Source: Pseudomonadota bacterium (GTDB lineage Bacteria > Pseudomonadota > Gammaproteobacteria > Steroidobacterales > Steroidobacteraceae). From it: a stretch of DNA of 49,123 bases. The notes below the pieces were generated by a model, which did not search any database, had not been told where the DNA came from, and saw nothing but the letters and a program-made list of their open reading frames with translations. Location: assembly GCA_021790795.1 (NCBI GenBank), contig JAJYFU010000011.1:1-49123 (forward strand), in the 5' to 3' direction. A program made the translations under genes and the position numbers. Of this stretch, positions 38,711 to 49,123 are shown in pieces (position 1 is the stretch's first letter; each line of letters opens with the position of its first letter).

Positions 38711-41602
38711 ATGCTTGAACCTACACCCCTCTTCGGCGGCAACGCCGATTTTCTCGATACGCTCTACGAGCAGTACCTGCGCGACCCGGCGAGCTGCGAT
38801 GCCCGCTGGCGTCAATACTTCGACGCCCTGCCGGGCGCGCCCGGTGGCGAGCAGTCCCGGGCCACGATCGAGGAGCGCCTGGCCGCGCGGGCGCGGCAGG
38901 GGCGGCCGCTCGCGCCGTCCGGCGCCGCGCGCAGCGCCGATGCGCGCCAGGCGGCCGTCTCGCGTCTGATCCAGGTCTGGATGAACCGCGGCCATCTGGT
39001 GGCGAACATCGACCCACTGGGCCTGCTGCAGCGGCCCCGGCCGCACGTGCTGGAGCTGGAGTACTTCAAGCTCTCGCCGGCGGACCTCGATGCCGAGTTC
39101 TACACCGGCAGTCGTACCGAGGCGGTGCGCAAGCGCATGCCGCTGCGCGAGATTCTGCGCGAGCTCGAGATCATCTACGGCGGTTCCGTGGGCGCGGAGT
39201 TCGCGCACATCTCCGAATCGACCGAGCGGCTGTGGCTGCAGGATCGCTTTCAGGCTGGCCGGCTGCAGCATCGCTTCACGTCCGAGGAAAAGCACAACAT
39301 TCTCTGGCGGCTGACGGCCGCCGAGGGGCACGAGCGCTATCTGCACACCAAGTACGTCGGTCAGAAGCGCTTCTCGCTCGAGGGCGGCGAGACGCTGATC
39401 CCGATGCTCGATGATCTGATCCAGCGCTGCGGCAGCGCGGCGGTGGAGGAGGTCGTGATCGGCATGGCGCATCGCGGCCGGCTCAACGTGCTGGTGAATC
39501 TGCTCGGCAAGCCGCCGTCAATGCTGTTCTCCGAATTCGAAGGCAACTACGACCTGAGCCATGTGAAGGGCTCGGGTGACGTGAAGTACCACAAGGGCTT
39601 CTCGGCGGATCTGCGCACGCCTGCGGGAAACGTGCACACCGTGCTCGCCTTCAACCCTTCGCACCTCGAGGTCGTCAATCCAGTGGTCGAGGGGTCGGTG
39701 CGCGCACGCCAGGAGCGCCGCAACGACACCCGCGGCGAGCACGTGCTGCCCGTCTTGATCCATGGTGACGCGGCGTTCGCCGGACAGGGCGTCGTGATGG
39801 AAACGCTGCAGCTCTCGCAGGCGCGCGGCTTCCGGACCGGCGGGACGCTGCACATCGTGATCAACAACCAGGTGGGTTTCACCACCTCCGATCCGCGCGA
39901 TGCGCGCTCGACGGACTACTGCAGCGACATCGCCAAGATGCTCGAGGCGCCGATCTTCCACGTCAATGGCGATGATCCGGAAGCGGCGGTGTTCGTGACG
40001 CGCCTCGCGCTCGAGTACCGCATGCGCTATCACAAGGACGTCGTGATCGACCTGGTGTGCTACCGGCGACTGGGGCACAACGAGGCCGACGAGCCCGCCG
40101 CCACCCAGCCGCAGATGTATCAGAGGATTCGCGAGCACCCCACCACGCGCAAGCTGTACGCGGACCGGCTGGCCGCCGAGGGTGTCATCGCGCAGTCCGA
40201 ACCCGATACCCTCGTCGCTCAGTACCGTGACGGGCTCGATCAGGGCAAGCCCCTGGCGCGCGCCGCGCTCGGCATGATCGGCAACCAGTTCACGGTCGAC
40301 TGGACGCGCTATGCGCATTCGGACTGGACCGAGCGCGTGGGAACCGGGGTCGACGTCAAGCGGCTGAAGTCCCTCGGTGAGCAGCTGACGCAGCTTCCCG
40401 AAGGCTTCACCTTGCATCCGCGCGTGGCGCAGGTCATCGCCAACCGCCGGCAGATGCACGCGGACAAGATGCCTCTCGACTGGGGCTGCGCGGAGCTGCT
40501 GGCCTACGCCTCGCTGGTCGAGGACGGCTACTCACTGCGGCTGTGCGGCCAGGACAGCGGTCGCGGCACATTCTTCCATCGTCACGCCGTGCTGCACGAT
40601 CAGGACAGCATGCAGCAGTTCATACCCCTGCAGCATCTGGCCGAGCGCCAGCCGAGCGTGCAAATCATCGATTCGGTGCTTTCCGAAGAGGCCGTGCTCG
40701 GCTTCGAGTACGGCTACTCCACCACCGAGCCGGCATGCCTGACCATCTGGGAAGCGCAGTTTGGCGATTTCGCCAACGGCGCGCAGGTCATCATCGATCA
40801 GTTCATCAGCTCGGGCGAGGCGAAGTGGGAGCGCTACTGCGGCCTGGTGCTGTTTCTGCCGCACGGCTACGAGGGGCAGGGCCCGGAGCACTCCTCGGCG
40901 CGCCTCGAGCGGTTTCTGCAGCTGTGCGCCGAATCGAACATGCAGGTGTGCGTGCCGTCGACTCCGGCGCAGATGTTCCACATGCTGCGCCGGCAGATGT
41001 TACAGAATTTCCGCAAGCCGCTGATCGTGATGACCCCGAAGAGCCTGCTGCGGCACGACCAGTCGGTCTCGGCGCTGGAGGATCTGGCCGGCGGCGCGTT
41101 CGCGCGCGTGATCGACGAGGTCGACGAGATCACCGCCGGCGAGGTGCGCCGCGCGGTCTTCTGCAGCGGCAAGGTGTACTTCGATCTGCTCAAGGCGCGG
41201 CGCAACTCGGGCATCCGCGACGTGGCGCTGGTGCGAATCGAGCAACTCTATCCGTTTCCGAGCGATGAGTACCACTCGGCGCTGGCGCGCTACCGGAATC
41301 TTCGCGAAGTGGTGTGGTGTCAGGAGGAGCCCCAGAACCAGGGCGCCTGGTATCAAATCCGCCACCGGCTCGTCGAGCCGCTCAAGCCGGGCGTGGAGCT
41401 GCTGTATGCCGGGCGCGCCCCGGCGGCCGCGCCCGCGACCGGCATCGGCCCGGCGCATGCGCGCGAGCAGCAGACGCTGGTGGACGCGGCGCTGCATTCA
41501 ACGACGACCGAGAACTCCGCCCGCAAGACAGCGCGCCTGACCTCGGACGGCCAGGCCCGTGGACGCAAGACGGCCGCGACGCCGATGAGAAAGAGCTCCT
41601 AA
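38711..41602 (+). CDS. sucA: 2-oxoglutarate dehydrogenase E1 component
   Basis: A 963-residue thiamine-diphosphate enzyme that decarboxylates 2-oxoglutarate and transfers the succinyl group to the lipoyl arm of SucB. The N-terminal FLDTLYEQYLRDPASCDARWRQYF is the E2-binding segment; the core contains VVIGMAHRGRLNVLVNL, then GDAAFAGQGVVMETL and the E1 signature HNEADEP. The C-terminal half has FEYGYSTTEPACLTIWEAQFGDFANGAQ. A C-terminal basic tail of ~40 residues beyond the usual end is odd but harmless. First of sucA-sucB-lpd; a TACACT -10-like hexamer lies about 30 bases upstream. Confidence 0.97.
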   Translation: MLEPTPLFGGNADFLDTLYEQYLRDPASCDARWRQYFDALPGAPGGEQSRATIEERLAARARQGRPLAPSGAARSADARQAAVSRLIQVWMNRGHLVANIDPLGLLQRPRPHVLELEYFKLSPADLDAEFYTGSRTEAVRKRMPLREILRELEIIYGGSVGAEFAHISESTERLWLQDRFQAGRLQHRFTSEEKHNILWRLTAAEGHERYLHTKYVGQKRFSLEGGETLIPMLDDLIQRCGSAAVEEVVIGMAHRGRLNVLVNLLGKPPSMLFSEFEGNYDLSHVKGSGDVKYHKGFSADLRTPAGNVHTVLAFNPSHLEVVNPVVEGSVRARQERRNDTRGEHVLPVLIHGDAAFAGQGVVMETLQLSQARGFRTGGTLHIVINNQVGFTTSDPRDARSTDYCSDIAKMLEAPIFHVNGDDPEAAVFVTRLALEYRMRYHKDVVIDLVCYRRLGHNEADEPAATQPQMYQRIREHPTTRKLYADRLAAEGVIAQSEPDTLVAQYRDGLDQGKPLARAALGMIGNQFTVDWTRYAHSDWTERVGTGVDVKRLKSLGEQLTQLPEGFTLHPRVAQVIANRRQMHADKMPLDWGCAELLAYASLVEDGYSLRLCGQDSGRGTFFHRHAVLHDQDSMQQFIPLQHLAERQPSVQIIDSVLSEEAVLGFEYGYSTTEPACLTIWEAQFGDFANGAQVIIDQFISSGEAKWERYCGLVLFLPHGYEGQGPEHSSARLERFLQLCAESNMQVCVPSTPAQMFHMLRRQMLQNFRKPLIVMTPKSLLRHDQSVSALEDLAGGAFARVIDEVDEITAGEVRRAVFCSGKVYFDLLKARRNSGIRDVALVRIEQLYPFPSDEYHSALARYRNLREVVWCQEEPQNQGAWYQIRHRLVEPLKPGVELLYAGRAPAAAPATGIGPAHAREQQTLVDAALHSTTTENSARKTARLTSDGQARGRKTAATPMRKSS

Positions 41603-41605
41603 CGA

Positions 41606-42820
41606 ATGACAATAGAAATCAAAGTCCCGCAGCTCCCGGAGTCCATCACGGACGCCACGCTCGTGGCGTGGCACAAGCAGCCCGGTGATGCCGTGCGGCG
41701 CGATGAGAATCTCGCCGATCTCGAGACGGACAAAGTGGTGCTCGAGGTGCCCGCGCCGGCCGACGGCGTGCTGCGCAAGGTGACCGTGGCGACCGGAACG
41801 GTGGTCACCGCCGGGCAGTTGCTCGCCCTGATCGAGGAGGGCGCGCAATCGCCCGCTGCGGCTCCGACCCCCGTGGGGGCCGAGTCCGTCAAGGCCAAGG
41901 CCGTCGAGAAGGAGCCGGCGGCGCCGGAGAAGGACAAGTTGAGTCCGTCGGTGCGCCGCCTGGTGCAGGAGAACCGTCTCGACCCGGGCACGATTCCCGC
42001 CAGCGGGCGCGACGGACGGTTGACCAAGTCGGATGTCGTCGGGTTTCTCGGCAAGCAGTCCTCCGCCCAGGAAGGGGCGGCGGGGGGCTCGGCCGCCAAG
42101 CCCGCGGTGCCCGCCGGGGCGCGCGCCGAGCATCGCGTCGCGATGACCCGGCTGCGCCAGCGCATCGCCCAGCGCATGGTCGAGGCGCAATCCACCCAGG
42201 CGCTGCTCACATCGTTCAATGAAGTCGATCTGACGGCCGTCAACCAGCTGCGCGCTCGCCACAAGGAGCGCTTCGAGAAGGAGCACGGCGTGAAGCTCGG
42301 CTTCATGTCGTTTTTCGTCAAGGCGTGCATCGAGGCGTTGAAACGGTTCCCCGTGGTCAACGCCTCCATCGACGGCACCGACATCGTCTATCACGAGTTC
42401 TACGACATCGGCGTGGCGGTCTCGACCGACCGGGGCCTGGTGGTGCCGATCGTGCGCGATGCGGACGCAAAGGGTTTTGCGGCCATCGAGAAGGAGATCG
42501 CCGAGTACGCCAAAAAGGCGCGGGCCGGCACGCTCGCCATCGAGGATCTCACGGGCGGCACCTTCACCATCACCAACGGCGGGGTGTTCGGGTCGCTGAT
42601 GTCCACGCCGATCGTCAATGCCCCACAAAGCGCGATTCTGGGCATGCACAAGATCCAGGAGCGTCCCATGGTGGTCGACGGGCAGATCCTCGTACGCCCG
42701 ATGATGTATATCGCGATCACCTACGATCACCGTCTGATCGACGGACGCGACGCCGTGCAGTTCCTGGTGACCGTCAAGGACAGCCTGGAGGATCCGGGCC
42801 GCATGCTGTTGGGGGTCTGA
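41606..42820 (+). CDS. sucB: Dihydrolipoyllysine-residue succinyltransferase (E2)
   Basis: A 404-residue E2 core. Residues 1-77 form the lipoyl domain with Lys43 in [10 protein letters not shown]; the peripheral-subunit-binding domain is near 112-150 ([20 protein letters not shown]); the catalytic domain runs from about 170 to the end with [13 protein letters not shown], the His and Asp of the acyltransferase site. It needs lipoate on Lys43, which is noteworthy in a genome with a separate LbpA-dedicated pathway. It starts three bases after the sucA stop. Confidence 0.97.
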   Translation: MTIEIKVPQLPESITDATLVAWHKQPGDAVRRDENLADLETDKVVLEVPAPADGVLRKVTVATGTVVTAGQLLALIEEGAQSPAAAPTPVGAESVKAKAVEKEPAAPEKDKLSPSVRRLVQENRLDPGTIPASGRDGRLTKSDVVGFLGKQSSAQEGAAGGSAAKPAVPAGARAEHRVAMTRLRQRIAQRMVEAQSTQALLTSFNEVDLTAVNQLRARHKERFEKEHGVKLGFMSFFVKACIEALKRFPVVNASIDGTDIVYHEFYDIGVAVSTDRGLVVPIVRDADAKGFAAIEKEIAEYAKKARAGTLAIEDLTGGTFTITNGGVFGSLMSTPIVNAPQSAILGMHKIQERPMVVDGQILVRPMMYIAITYDHRLIDGRDAVQFLVTVKDSLEDPGRMLLGV

Positions 42821-42822
42821 TC

Positions 42823-44250
<1,428 letters not shown>

Positions 44251-44256
44251 AAGTTC

Positions 44257-46380
44257 TCAACGCGCCCGCCGTGCCGACGTGACGTTCGGCACGGTGCTCA
44301 GGCGTTGCAGCAACCGCTGAAGTTGCGCGTCGTCGGCGATCGTCACGCTGAGCAGGACCTCGGCCGTGCCGGAGTCGTGATCGGTGGTGGTGGTCATGGC
44401 CTGGATGCTCAGCCGCTCGAGGGCTAGCACATCGGTCAAGTCCCGCACCAGGCCGCGTCGGTCATAGGCGTGAACCTCGATCCGGACCGGCAGCGCGGCC
44501 GGCTCGTTCGTACTCCACTCGACCTGCAGAACCCGCTCCGGCCGCACCGCGCGCATGCGCTCGAAGCCCGCGCAGCCGCGACGATGGATGGTGACGCCGC
44601 GCCCGACCGTGATGTAGCCGACGATCGGCTGGGGTCGCAGCGGGGCGCAACAGCGCGCCAAGGTGATGGGCAGGTCGCCCACCCCCTCGATGTTCACCGG
44701 TGAGCCGCGCACCGCGCGGGTGCGAGCCCGCGCGGCCGGCGGCGCCGGCTCACCGCGGCCCCAGAGCCGTTCGGCGGCGTGGACCAGCTGCGGCACGGTG
44801 ATCTCACCCTGGCCGAGCAGCTGATGGAATTGGTCGTTGTCGGCGGCATGCAGCGCGGCGATGAACTCGGGAAGCCGTTCCGGCGTGACACCGAGGCGGG
44901 TCAGCTCCCGCTCGGCGATGATGCGGCCGGCGCCGCGATTATCGGCGGCATCGAGCTTGCGGAACCAGGCGCGCACCTTGGCGCGGTTGCGCGCCGAGAC
45001 GAGGTAGCCCAGCTCCGGGGCCAGCCAGTCGCGGCTCGGCCCATCCTGCTTGGCGGTGATGATCTCGACGACTTCGCCGTTGGACAGTACGTGTGTCAGC
45101 GGCACGATGCGGCCGTTGATTTTTGCGCCCCGGCAGCGGTGCCCGAGCGAGGTGTGCACGGTGTAGGCGTAGTCGAGCGGCGTGGCGCCATGGGGCAGAT
45201 CGATCACTTCGCCCTTGGGCGTCAGCACGTAGACTCGGTCGCGGAACAATTCGGTGCCGACTTGCTCGAGAAACTCTCCGTCGATCGCGGGGAGTCCGCC
45301 GCCTCCCGGCGTCAGCATCCGGCGCACCGCCTCGATCTTGCGCTGATACTGCACGTCCGCGGTTGTGCCCTCCTTGTACGTCCAATGCGCCGCCACACCG
45401 AGCTCGGCATGCTCGTGCATCTGGCGCGTGCGGATCTGGACTTCGACGCTCTTGCCCCGTGGACCGATTACCGCGGTATGGATGGAGCGATAGGCGTTGT
45501 CCTTTGGCGTGGCGATGTAGTCATCGAACTCGCCGGGGATGTAACGCCACAGGCTGTGCACGACGCCGAGCGCGGCGTAGCAGTCGGGGATCGACGCGAC
45601 GATGATCCGCACCGCGCGCACGTCGAACAACTGCTCGAACGCGAGGTGCTTGCGCTGCATCTTGCGGTAGATGCTGTACATGTGTTTCGGGCGGCCATAG
45701 ACCTCGGCGGCGACGTCGGCCTGGGCGAGCGCTGCCCGTAGCTCGGCGCAGAATGCCTCGATGTACTGCTCGCGATCGGTGCGCCGCTCGTTCAGGACCG
45801 CGGCAATGTGTCGATAGTGCTCGGGCTCGAGATAGCGGAAGGACAGATCCTCGAGCTCCCATTTGAGTTGCCATGTCCCGAGCCGGTTGGCGAGCGGCGC
45901 GAAGACCGCGCGGGCCTCGAGCGCGAGCCGCTCACGGACTTCGGCCTGCGCATCACGCGCGTGGCGCAGCGCCACCAGCTGCTCGGCGAGGCGCGCGAGG
46001 ATCAGCCGGGGATCGCTGACCACCGCAAGCAGCATCTTGCGCAAGGTTTCGGCTTGGCGGCTGTCGAGGCCCTGGGATGGTGACCAGTGTGACGGCAGCC
46101 CGATTTCCCCGAGCTTCTCGAGCGCCTCGGCCGTCGCGCACGCGTCTTGGTCGCTCAGGCGCCGGAGCATCTCGGGTGCGAGCGCGGTGCGGGCGCGGGC
46201 GACCTTGATCAGGACGGCGCGGGCGAGCGTGGCGTCCTCGGTGAGGGCTCCGACGATCTCGGCGGCCTCGGCGCCGGTGGCGAGCGCCGAGGGATCAATT
46301 ACGCCGCTCGCTTCGAGCCCACGCCGTGCGGCGTCGATCGACTCGAGCAGGGCGGTCGGGCAATGCTGCGTCGTCTCCAC
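44257..46380 (-). CDS. relA: (p)ppGpp synthetase RelA
   Basis: A ~707-residue stringent-response enzyme. The N-terminal hydrolase-like domain lacks the HD motif, so it is a RelA rather than a SpoT. The synthetase domain follows with YGRPKHMYSIYRKM, then GEFDDYIATPKDNAYRSIH, whose EFDD is the RelA-type EXDD. A TGS domain (VYVLTPKGEVIDLPHGATPLDYAYTVH), zinc-finger/ZFD region (ARCCAPLRPQPIVGYIT) and C-terminal ACT domain complete it. The frame extends to 46503, but upstream codons collide with the yebC-like promoter region; the GTG at 46380 starts sequence that resembles RelA. The start remains uncertain. Confidence 0.93.
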   Translation of the reverse strand: METTQHCPTALLESIDAARRGLEASGVIDPSALATGAEAAEIVGALTEDATLARAVLIKVARARTALAPEMLRRLSDQDACATAEALEKLGEIGLPSHWSPSQGLDSRQAETLRKMLLAVVSDPRLILARLAEQLVALRHARDAQAEVRERLALEARAVFAPLANRLGTWQLKWELEDLSFRYLEPEHYRHIAAVLNERRTDREQYIEAFCAELRAALAQADVAAEVYGRPKHMYSIYRKMQRKHLAFEQLFDVRAVRIIVASIPDCYAALGVVHSLWRYIPGEFDDYIATPKDNAYRSIHTAVIGPRGKSVEVQIRTRQMHEHAELGVAAHWTYKEGTTADVQYQRKIEAVRRMLTPGGGGLPAIDGEFLEQVGTELFRDRVYVLTPKGEVIDLPHGATPLDYAYTVHTSLGHRCRGAKINGRIVPLTHVLSNGEVVEIITAKQDGPSRDWLAPELGYLVSARNRAKVRAWFRKLDAADNRGAGRIIAERELTRLGVTPERLPEFIAALHAADNDQFHQLLGQGEITVPQLVHAAERLWGRGEPAPPAARARTRAVRGSPVNIEGVGDLPITLARCCAPLRPQPIVGYITVGRGVTIHRRGCAGFERMRAVRPERVLQVEWSTNEPAALPVRIEVHAYDRRGLVRDLTDVLALERLSIQAMTTTTDHDSGTAEVLLSVTIADDAQLQRLLQRLSTVPNVTSARRAR

Positions 46381-46501
46381 GAGAGGTCGGTGCCTGGGAA
46401 TCGGTCCCTGGCTATCATAGCGATGCGCCCCCCGGATGAACGAATTGGCGCGCCGCGCCGTGATGGTTGTGCGGCGAGGTTTGAGAGCTGTATATTTCCC
46501 C

Positions 46502-47023
46502 ATGCTCGTGAATCCATCCGATGCCCAAGTGCTGCAACTAGAGGGCTATGGCCCCGGGGGGGCCGCGGTTCTTCTCGAGTGCGTCACGGTCGATGCCGGC
46601 GGGCTGCGCGCGCGGGTGCGCGGCACGTTCCGTCACCACGGCGGGTACCTCGGCGCGGACGGCTCAGTGAGCTATCTGTTCGACCGCGTGGGCCGCCTGC
46701 ACTTTGGTCCCGGCCTCGACGGTGGCCGGCTGGCGCAAGCGGCGCTCGAGGCCGGCGCAGAGGAGGTGGTCGGCGAGGAGCGGCGCGGCTGGGACGTGCT
46801 CACCGATCCGCGTGAGCTCGAATCGGTCCGCGCGGCGCTGGAGCGCGCCGGTTTGAGGGCGCCGGAGGCGGACGTGATCGAACGTGCGCCGCTCACCGTA
46901 TCGCTCTCCGGCGGGGCGGCTCGGCAGATGAGGGAACTCCTCGCTGCGTTGGCGGAGATTGAGGGCGTGCGCAACGTGTATTCGAATGTCGAGATATCGG
47001 GCGCTTTCCTGGCGGACGTTTGA
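46502..47023 (+). CDS. YebC/PmpR-family protein lacking the N-terminal domain
   Basis: A ~173-residue protein matching domains 2 and 3 of YebC, a conserved regulator/translation factor of ~240 residues. Matching stretches are LEGYGPGGAAVLLECVT, then HHGGYLGADGSVSYLFDR, AALEAGAEEVV, and the end EIEGVRNVYSNVEIS. The whole N-terminal domain (normally MAGHSKWANIKHRK..., about 75 residues, basic and nucleic-acid-binding) is missing. The bases upstream encode only the divergent relA promoter side, so no frameshifted N-terminus is hidden there. It stands at the usual yebC-ruvC-ruvA-ruvB locus. It may be a decayed or specialised form. Confidence 0.85.
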   Translation: MLVNPSDAQVLQLEGYGPGGAAVLLECVTVDAGGLRARVRGTFRHHGGYLGADGSVSYLFDRVGRLHFGPGLDGGRLAQAALEAGAEEVVGEERRGWDVLTDPRELESVRAALERAGLRAPEADVIERAPLTVSLSGGAARQMRELLAALAEIEGVRNVYSNVEISGAFLADV

Positions 47024-47054
47024 CCCGGACCGCCCTGCGGCGGGCAGCGTCCCG

Positions 47055-47597
47055 GTGCCACCGGCACCGGAGCGGCTGCGCGTGCTGGGTCTTGATCCGG
47101 GATCGCGCACCACGGGATACGGCGTGATCGAGTACCGGACCGGGCAGTGGCGGCACGTGGCGCACGGCTGCATCGCCGTGCCGCCCGGGAGCGCGATCGC
47201 CGCGCGGCTGCGTTGGATTTTCGAGGGGCTGAGCGAGCTCATCGCGCTGCATCGGCCGGCCGAGGTCGCCGTCGAGCGGGTGTTCGTCAATCGCAATGTC
47301 GACAGTGCGCTGAAGCTCGGCCAGGCGCGCGGAGCGGCGTTATGTGCGGTGCCCCACGAGCTGGCCGTATTCGAGTATGCTCCGCGCGCGGTCAAGCTGG
47401 CTTTGGTCGGCTCGGGCGCGGCGGAGAAGCCGCAGGTGGCGCACATGGTGCGCACGGTGCTCGGGCTCGAGGGGCGGCTGGCGGCCGACGCCGCCGATGC
47501 GCTCGCGGTGGCGCTCTGCCATGCTCACTCGCGCCAGCTTGCGCGGCTTGCCGCCGCGTATGACGCGGGGTCCATCGGGAGCGGCTCGACCAGATGA
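47055..47597 (+). CDS. ruvC: Holliday-junction resolvase RuvC
   Basis: A 180-residue endonuclease that cuts four-way junctions. Acidic residues are in VLGLDPGSRTTGYGVIE, then AVERVFVNRNVDSALKLGQARGA, and AADAADALAVALCHAH. Start is uncertain: GTG at 47055 gives a normal family length, a later GTG at 47082 would begin at the first strand, and an upstream ATG would overlap the yebC-like gene. It ends overlapping ruvA by four bases. Confidence 0.95.
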   Translation: MPPAPERLRVLGLDPGSRTTGYGVIEYRTGQWRHVAHGCIAVPPGSAIAARLRWIFEGLSELIALHRPAEVAVERVFVNRNVDSALKLGQARGAALCAVPHELAVFEYAPRAVKLALVGSGAAEKPQVAHMVRTVLGLEGRLAADAADALAVALCHAHSRQLARLAAAYDAGSIGSGSTR

Positions 47598-48181
47598 TCG
47601 GCTCGATTCACGGACACATTCTCTCCAAGACACCGCCGCGCGTGACGGTCGAGGCCGGCGGCCTCGGCTACGAGCTCGAGGCGCCGATGTCGACGTACTT
47701 CCATCTGCCGGAGATCGGTGCGGAAGTGCGGTTGTTGACGCATCTGCATGTGCGCGAGGACGCCCACGTGTTGTATGGGTTCAGGACCGAGGACGAGCGG
47801 CGCCTGTTCCGCAGCCTGATCAAAGTCTCGGGCGTCGGACCGAAGATCGCCCTGGCACTGCTCTCGGGCGTCAGCGTCGAGGCGTTCGCGCGCAGCGTGC
47901 GGGAGCAGGATGTCGATGCGTTGACGCGGGTGCCGGGCATCGGGCGCCGAATCGCCGAGCGTCTGGTGGTCGAGATGCGCGATCGGGTGGCTTGCGGCGC
48001 CGGCGAGGAGGCGCGACCGAGCGGCCTCGGCGGCGCGCCGGAGCGAGAAGCATTCGATGCGCTCATTGCGCTCGGTTACAAGCCGGCGGAGGCGACGCGG
48101 CTGCTGAAGACGGCGGGCGGCGAGCAGCACTCGACCGAGGAGCTGATCCGGCGCGCGCTGCAGGGCGCGGCACGGGATTGA
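47594..48181 (+). CDS. ruvA: Holliday-junction DNA-binding protein RuvA
   Basis: A 195-residue protein that binds four-way junctions and loads RuvB. The N-terminal OB domain starts [31 protein letters not shown]; two helix-hairpin-helix motifs follow ([15 protein letters not shown] and [16 protein letters not shown]). A C-terminal domain for RuvB contact ends the chain ([17 protein letters not shown]). ATG overlaps the ruvC TGA. Confidence 0.97.
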   Translation: MIGSIHGHILSKTPPRVTVEAGGLGYELEAPMSTYFHLPEIGAEVRLLTHLHVREDAHVLYGFRTEDERRLFRSLIKVSGVGPKIALALLSGVSVEAFARSVREQDVDALTRVPGIGRRIAERLVVEMRDRVACGAGEEARPSGLGGAPEREAFDALIALGYKPAEATRLLKTAGGEQHSTEELIRRALQGAARD

Positions 48182-48185
48182 GCGC

Positions 48186-49123
48186 ATGGAACTGGAGCGC
48201 ACCTTGAGCCCCGAGGCGAGCGGCGAGGACGAGGCGCTGGAGCGTGCCATCCGCCCCCGGCGCCTCGCCGAATATGTCGGGCAGCCCAAGGCGCGCGCGC
48301 AGCTGGAAATCTTCATCGGCGCGGCACGCCAGCGCGCCGAGGCACTCGACCATGTGTTGGTGTTTGGCCCGCCGGGGCTCGGCAAGACCACTCTCGCGCA
48401 CATCATCGCCGCGGAGCTCGGCGTCAACTTGCGACAGACCTCGGGACCGGTTCTCGAGCGCCCGGGCGACCTGGCGGCGCTGCTGACCAATCTGCAGCCG
48501 CGCGACGTGCTGTTCGTCGACGAGATCCACCGGCTCTCGCCGGTGGTCGAGGAGGTGCTGTATCCGGCCCTGGAAGACTTTCAGCTCGATATCATGATCG
48601 GCGAGGGACCGGCGGCCCGCTCGATCAAGCTGAATCTGCCGCCCTTCACGCTGGTCGGGGCGACCACGCGCGCGGGGCTGCTGACCTCGCCCCTGCGCGA
48701 CCGCTTCGGCATCGTGCAGCGGCTGGAGTTCTATGGAATCGAGGATCTGGAACACATCGTGCGGCGTTCGGCGGGCATTCTCGGCGTGCCCATCGATACC
48801 GCGGGGGCGAGCCGCATCGCCCAGCGCGCCCGGGGCACTCCCCGCATCGCGAACCGATTGCTGCGCCGAGTACGTGATTACGCTGAGGTTAAGGCGGACG
48901 GGCGTATCGTGGAGGCGGTGGCCGAGGCTGCGCTCGATTTGCTCGAGGTCGATCGGCAGGGATTCGATACCCTCGATCGCAAGCTCCTCATGACCATCAT
49001 CGACAAATTCGACGGCGGCCCGGCCGGTATCGACAGCATTGCGGCGGCTATCGGAGAGGAACGCGGCACTTTGGAGGACGTCATCGAGCCGTTCTTGATC
49101 CAGCAGGGCTTTCTGATCCGCAC
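48186..49123 (+). CDS. ruvB: Holliday-junction branch-migration ATPase RuvB (partial)
   Basis: The first 312 codons of RuvB (usually ~345), cut by the right edge. Walker [16 protein letters not shown], Walker [12 protein letters not shown], sensor 1 [20 protein letters not shown] and the arginine-finger region are all present, and the C-terminal winged-helix domain has begun ([36 protein letters not shown]). It follows ruvA by four bases and forms the motor of the junction-migration complex. Confidence 0.97.
   Translation, partial: MELERTLSPEASGEDEALERAIRPRRLAEYVGQPKARAQLEIFIGAARQRAEALDHVLVFGPPGLGKTTLAHIIAAELGVNLRQTSGPVLERPGDLAALLTNLQPRDVLFVDEIHRLSPVVEEVLYPALEDFQLDIMIGEGPAARSIKLNLPPFTLVGATTRAGLLTSPLRDRFGIVQRLEFYGIEDLEHIVRRSAGILGVPIDTAGASRIAQRARGTPRIANRLLRRVRDYAEVKADGRIVEAVAEAALDLLEVDRQGFDTLDRKLLMTIIDKFDGGPAGIDSIAAAIGEERGTLEDVIEPFLIQQGFLIR

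Noticed and set aside
46381-46503. N-terminal extension of RelA by 41 codons
   Set aside because: The extra residues do not resemble RelA starts and would occupy the promoter side of the divergent yebC-like gene.

Overview
This window is GC-rich chromosomal DNA from a proteobacterium, most likely a chemolithoautotrophic sulfur-oxidising gammaproteobacterium. The genus cannot be told from the sequence alone. About 28 kb (2.2-28.7 kb) is almost entirely sulfur oxidation, and most of its products can be placed on one route from sulfide or sulfane sulfur to sulfate. The rest is housekeeping: sucA-sucB-lpd, relA, and a yebC-like gene with ruvC-ruvA-ruvB.

Layout. 0-2.1 kb: a ParDE toxin-antitoxin pair cut by the left edge, with a repeat operator; a gene-poor stretch holding what looks like a decayed Cas3 N-terminus; a GNAT acetyltransferase. 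2.2-8.9 kb: aprM-aprB-aprA-sat-metallophosphoesterase-CBS on the minus strand, tightly packed, with a LysR-type regulator divergent from aprM. 9.0-14.3 kb, minus strand: dsrE2, tusA, a FadL-type outer-membrane protein, an OsmC protein, then dsrE, tusA, an SQR-like flavoprotein and a DUF1641 protein. 14.5-19.7 kb, plus strand: a Zn-dependent histone-deacetylase-like gene overlapped start-to-stop with the alternative lipoate assembly genes lipS1, lipS2 and sLpl(AB), then a class I glutamine-amidotransferase homologue that has lost its catalytic Cys and Glu. 20.0-28.7 kb, plus strand: the sulfur-oxidising heterodisulfide-reductase-like operon dsrE3C-hdrC1-hdrB1-hdrA-hyp-hdrC2-hdrB2-small protein-lbpA-arsR-type regulator-lipT. 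28.9-38.6 kb: a mixed region (small unknown ORF, CPBP protease, Rieske oxygenase, CHRD protein, winged-helix protein, RlpA, a large beta-propeller protein, a broken GGDEF gene, tRNA-Arg, two small membrane proteins). 38.7-49.1 kb: sucA-sucB-lpd, relA on the opposite strand, then yebC-like/ruvC/ruvA/ruvB, with ruvB cut by the right edge.

How it fits together (family knowledge plus inference). The SQR-like enzyme would make sulfane sulfur, TusA and DsrE proteins would carry it, and sHdr with its lipoate carrier LbpA would oxidise it to sulfite. AprBA, anchored by AprM, would convert sulfite plus AMP to APS, and Sat would convert APS plus PPi to sulfate and ATP. LbpA needs lipoate, and the sLpl/LipS1/LipS2/LipT set beside it is the dedicated assembly pathway. 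An ArsR-type regulator carrying Cys50 and Cys116 probably controls the sHdr operon. A LysR-type regulator probably controls apr and perhaps the dsrE2/lip promoter region, because an AATTRCTT-type motif occurs at both.

The less explained parts are the deacetylase-like enzyme and the dead amidotransferase in the lipoate operon, the unknown proteins inside the sHdr operon, the phosphoesterase/CBS tail of the apr-sat operon, the FadL/OsmC pair among sulfur carriers, and a yebC-like gene with no N-terminal domain at its usual ruvCAB locus.
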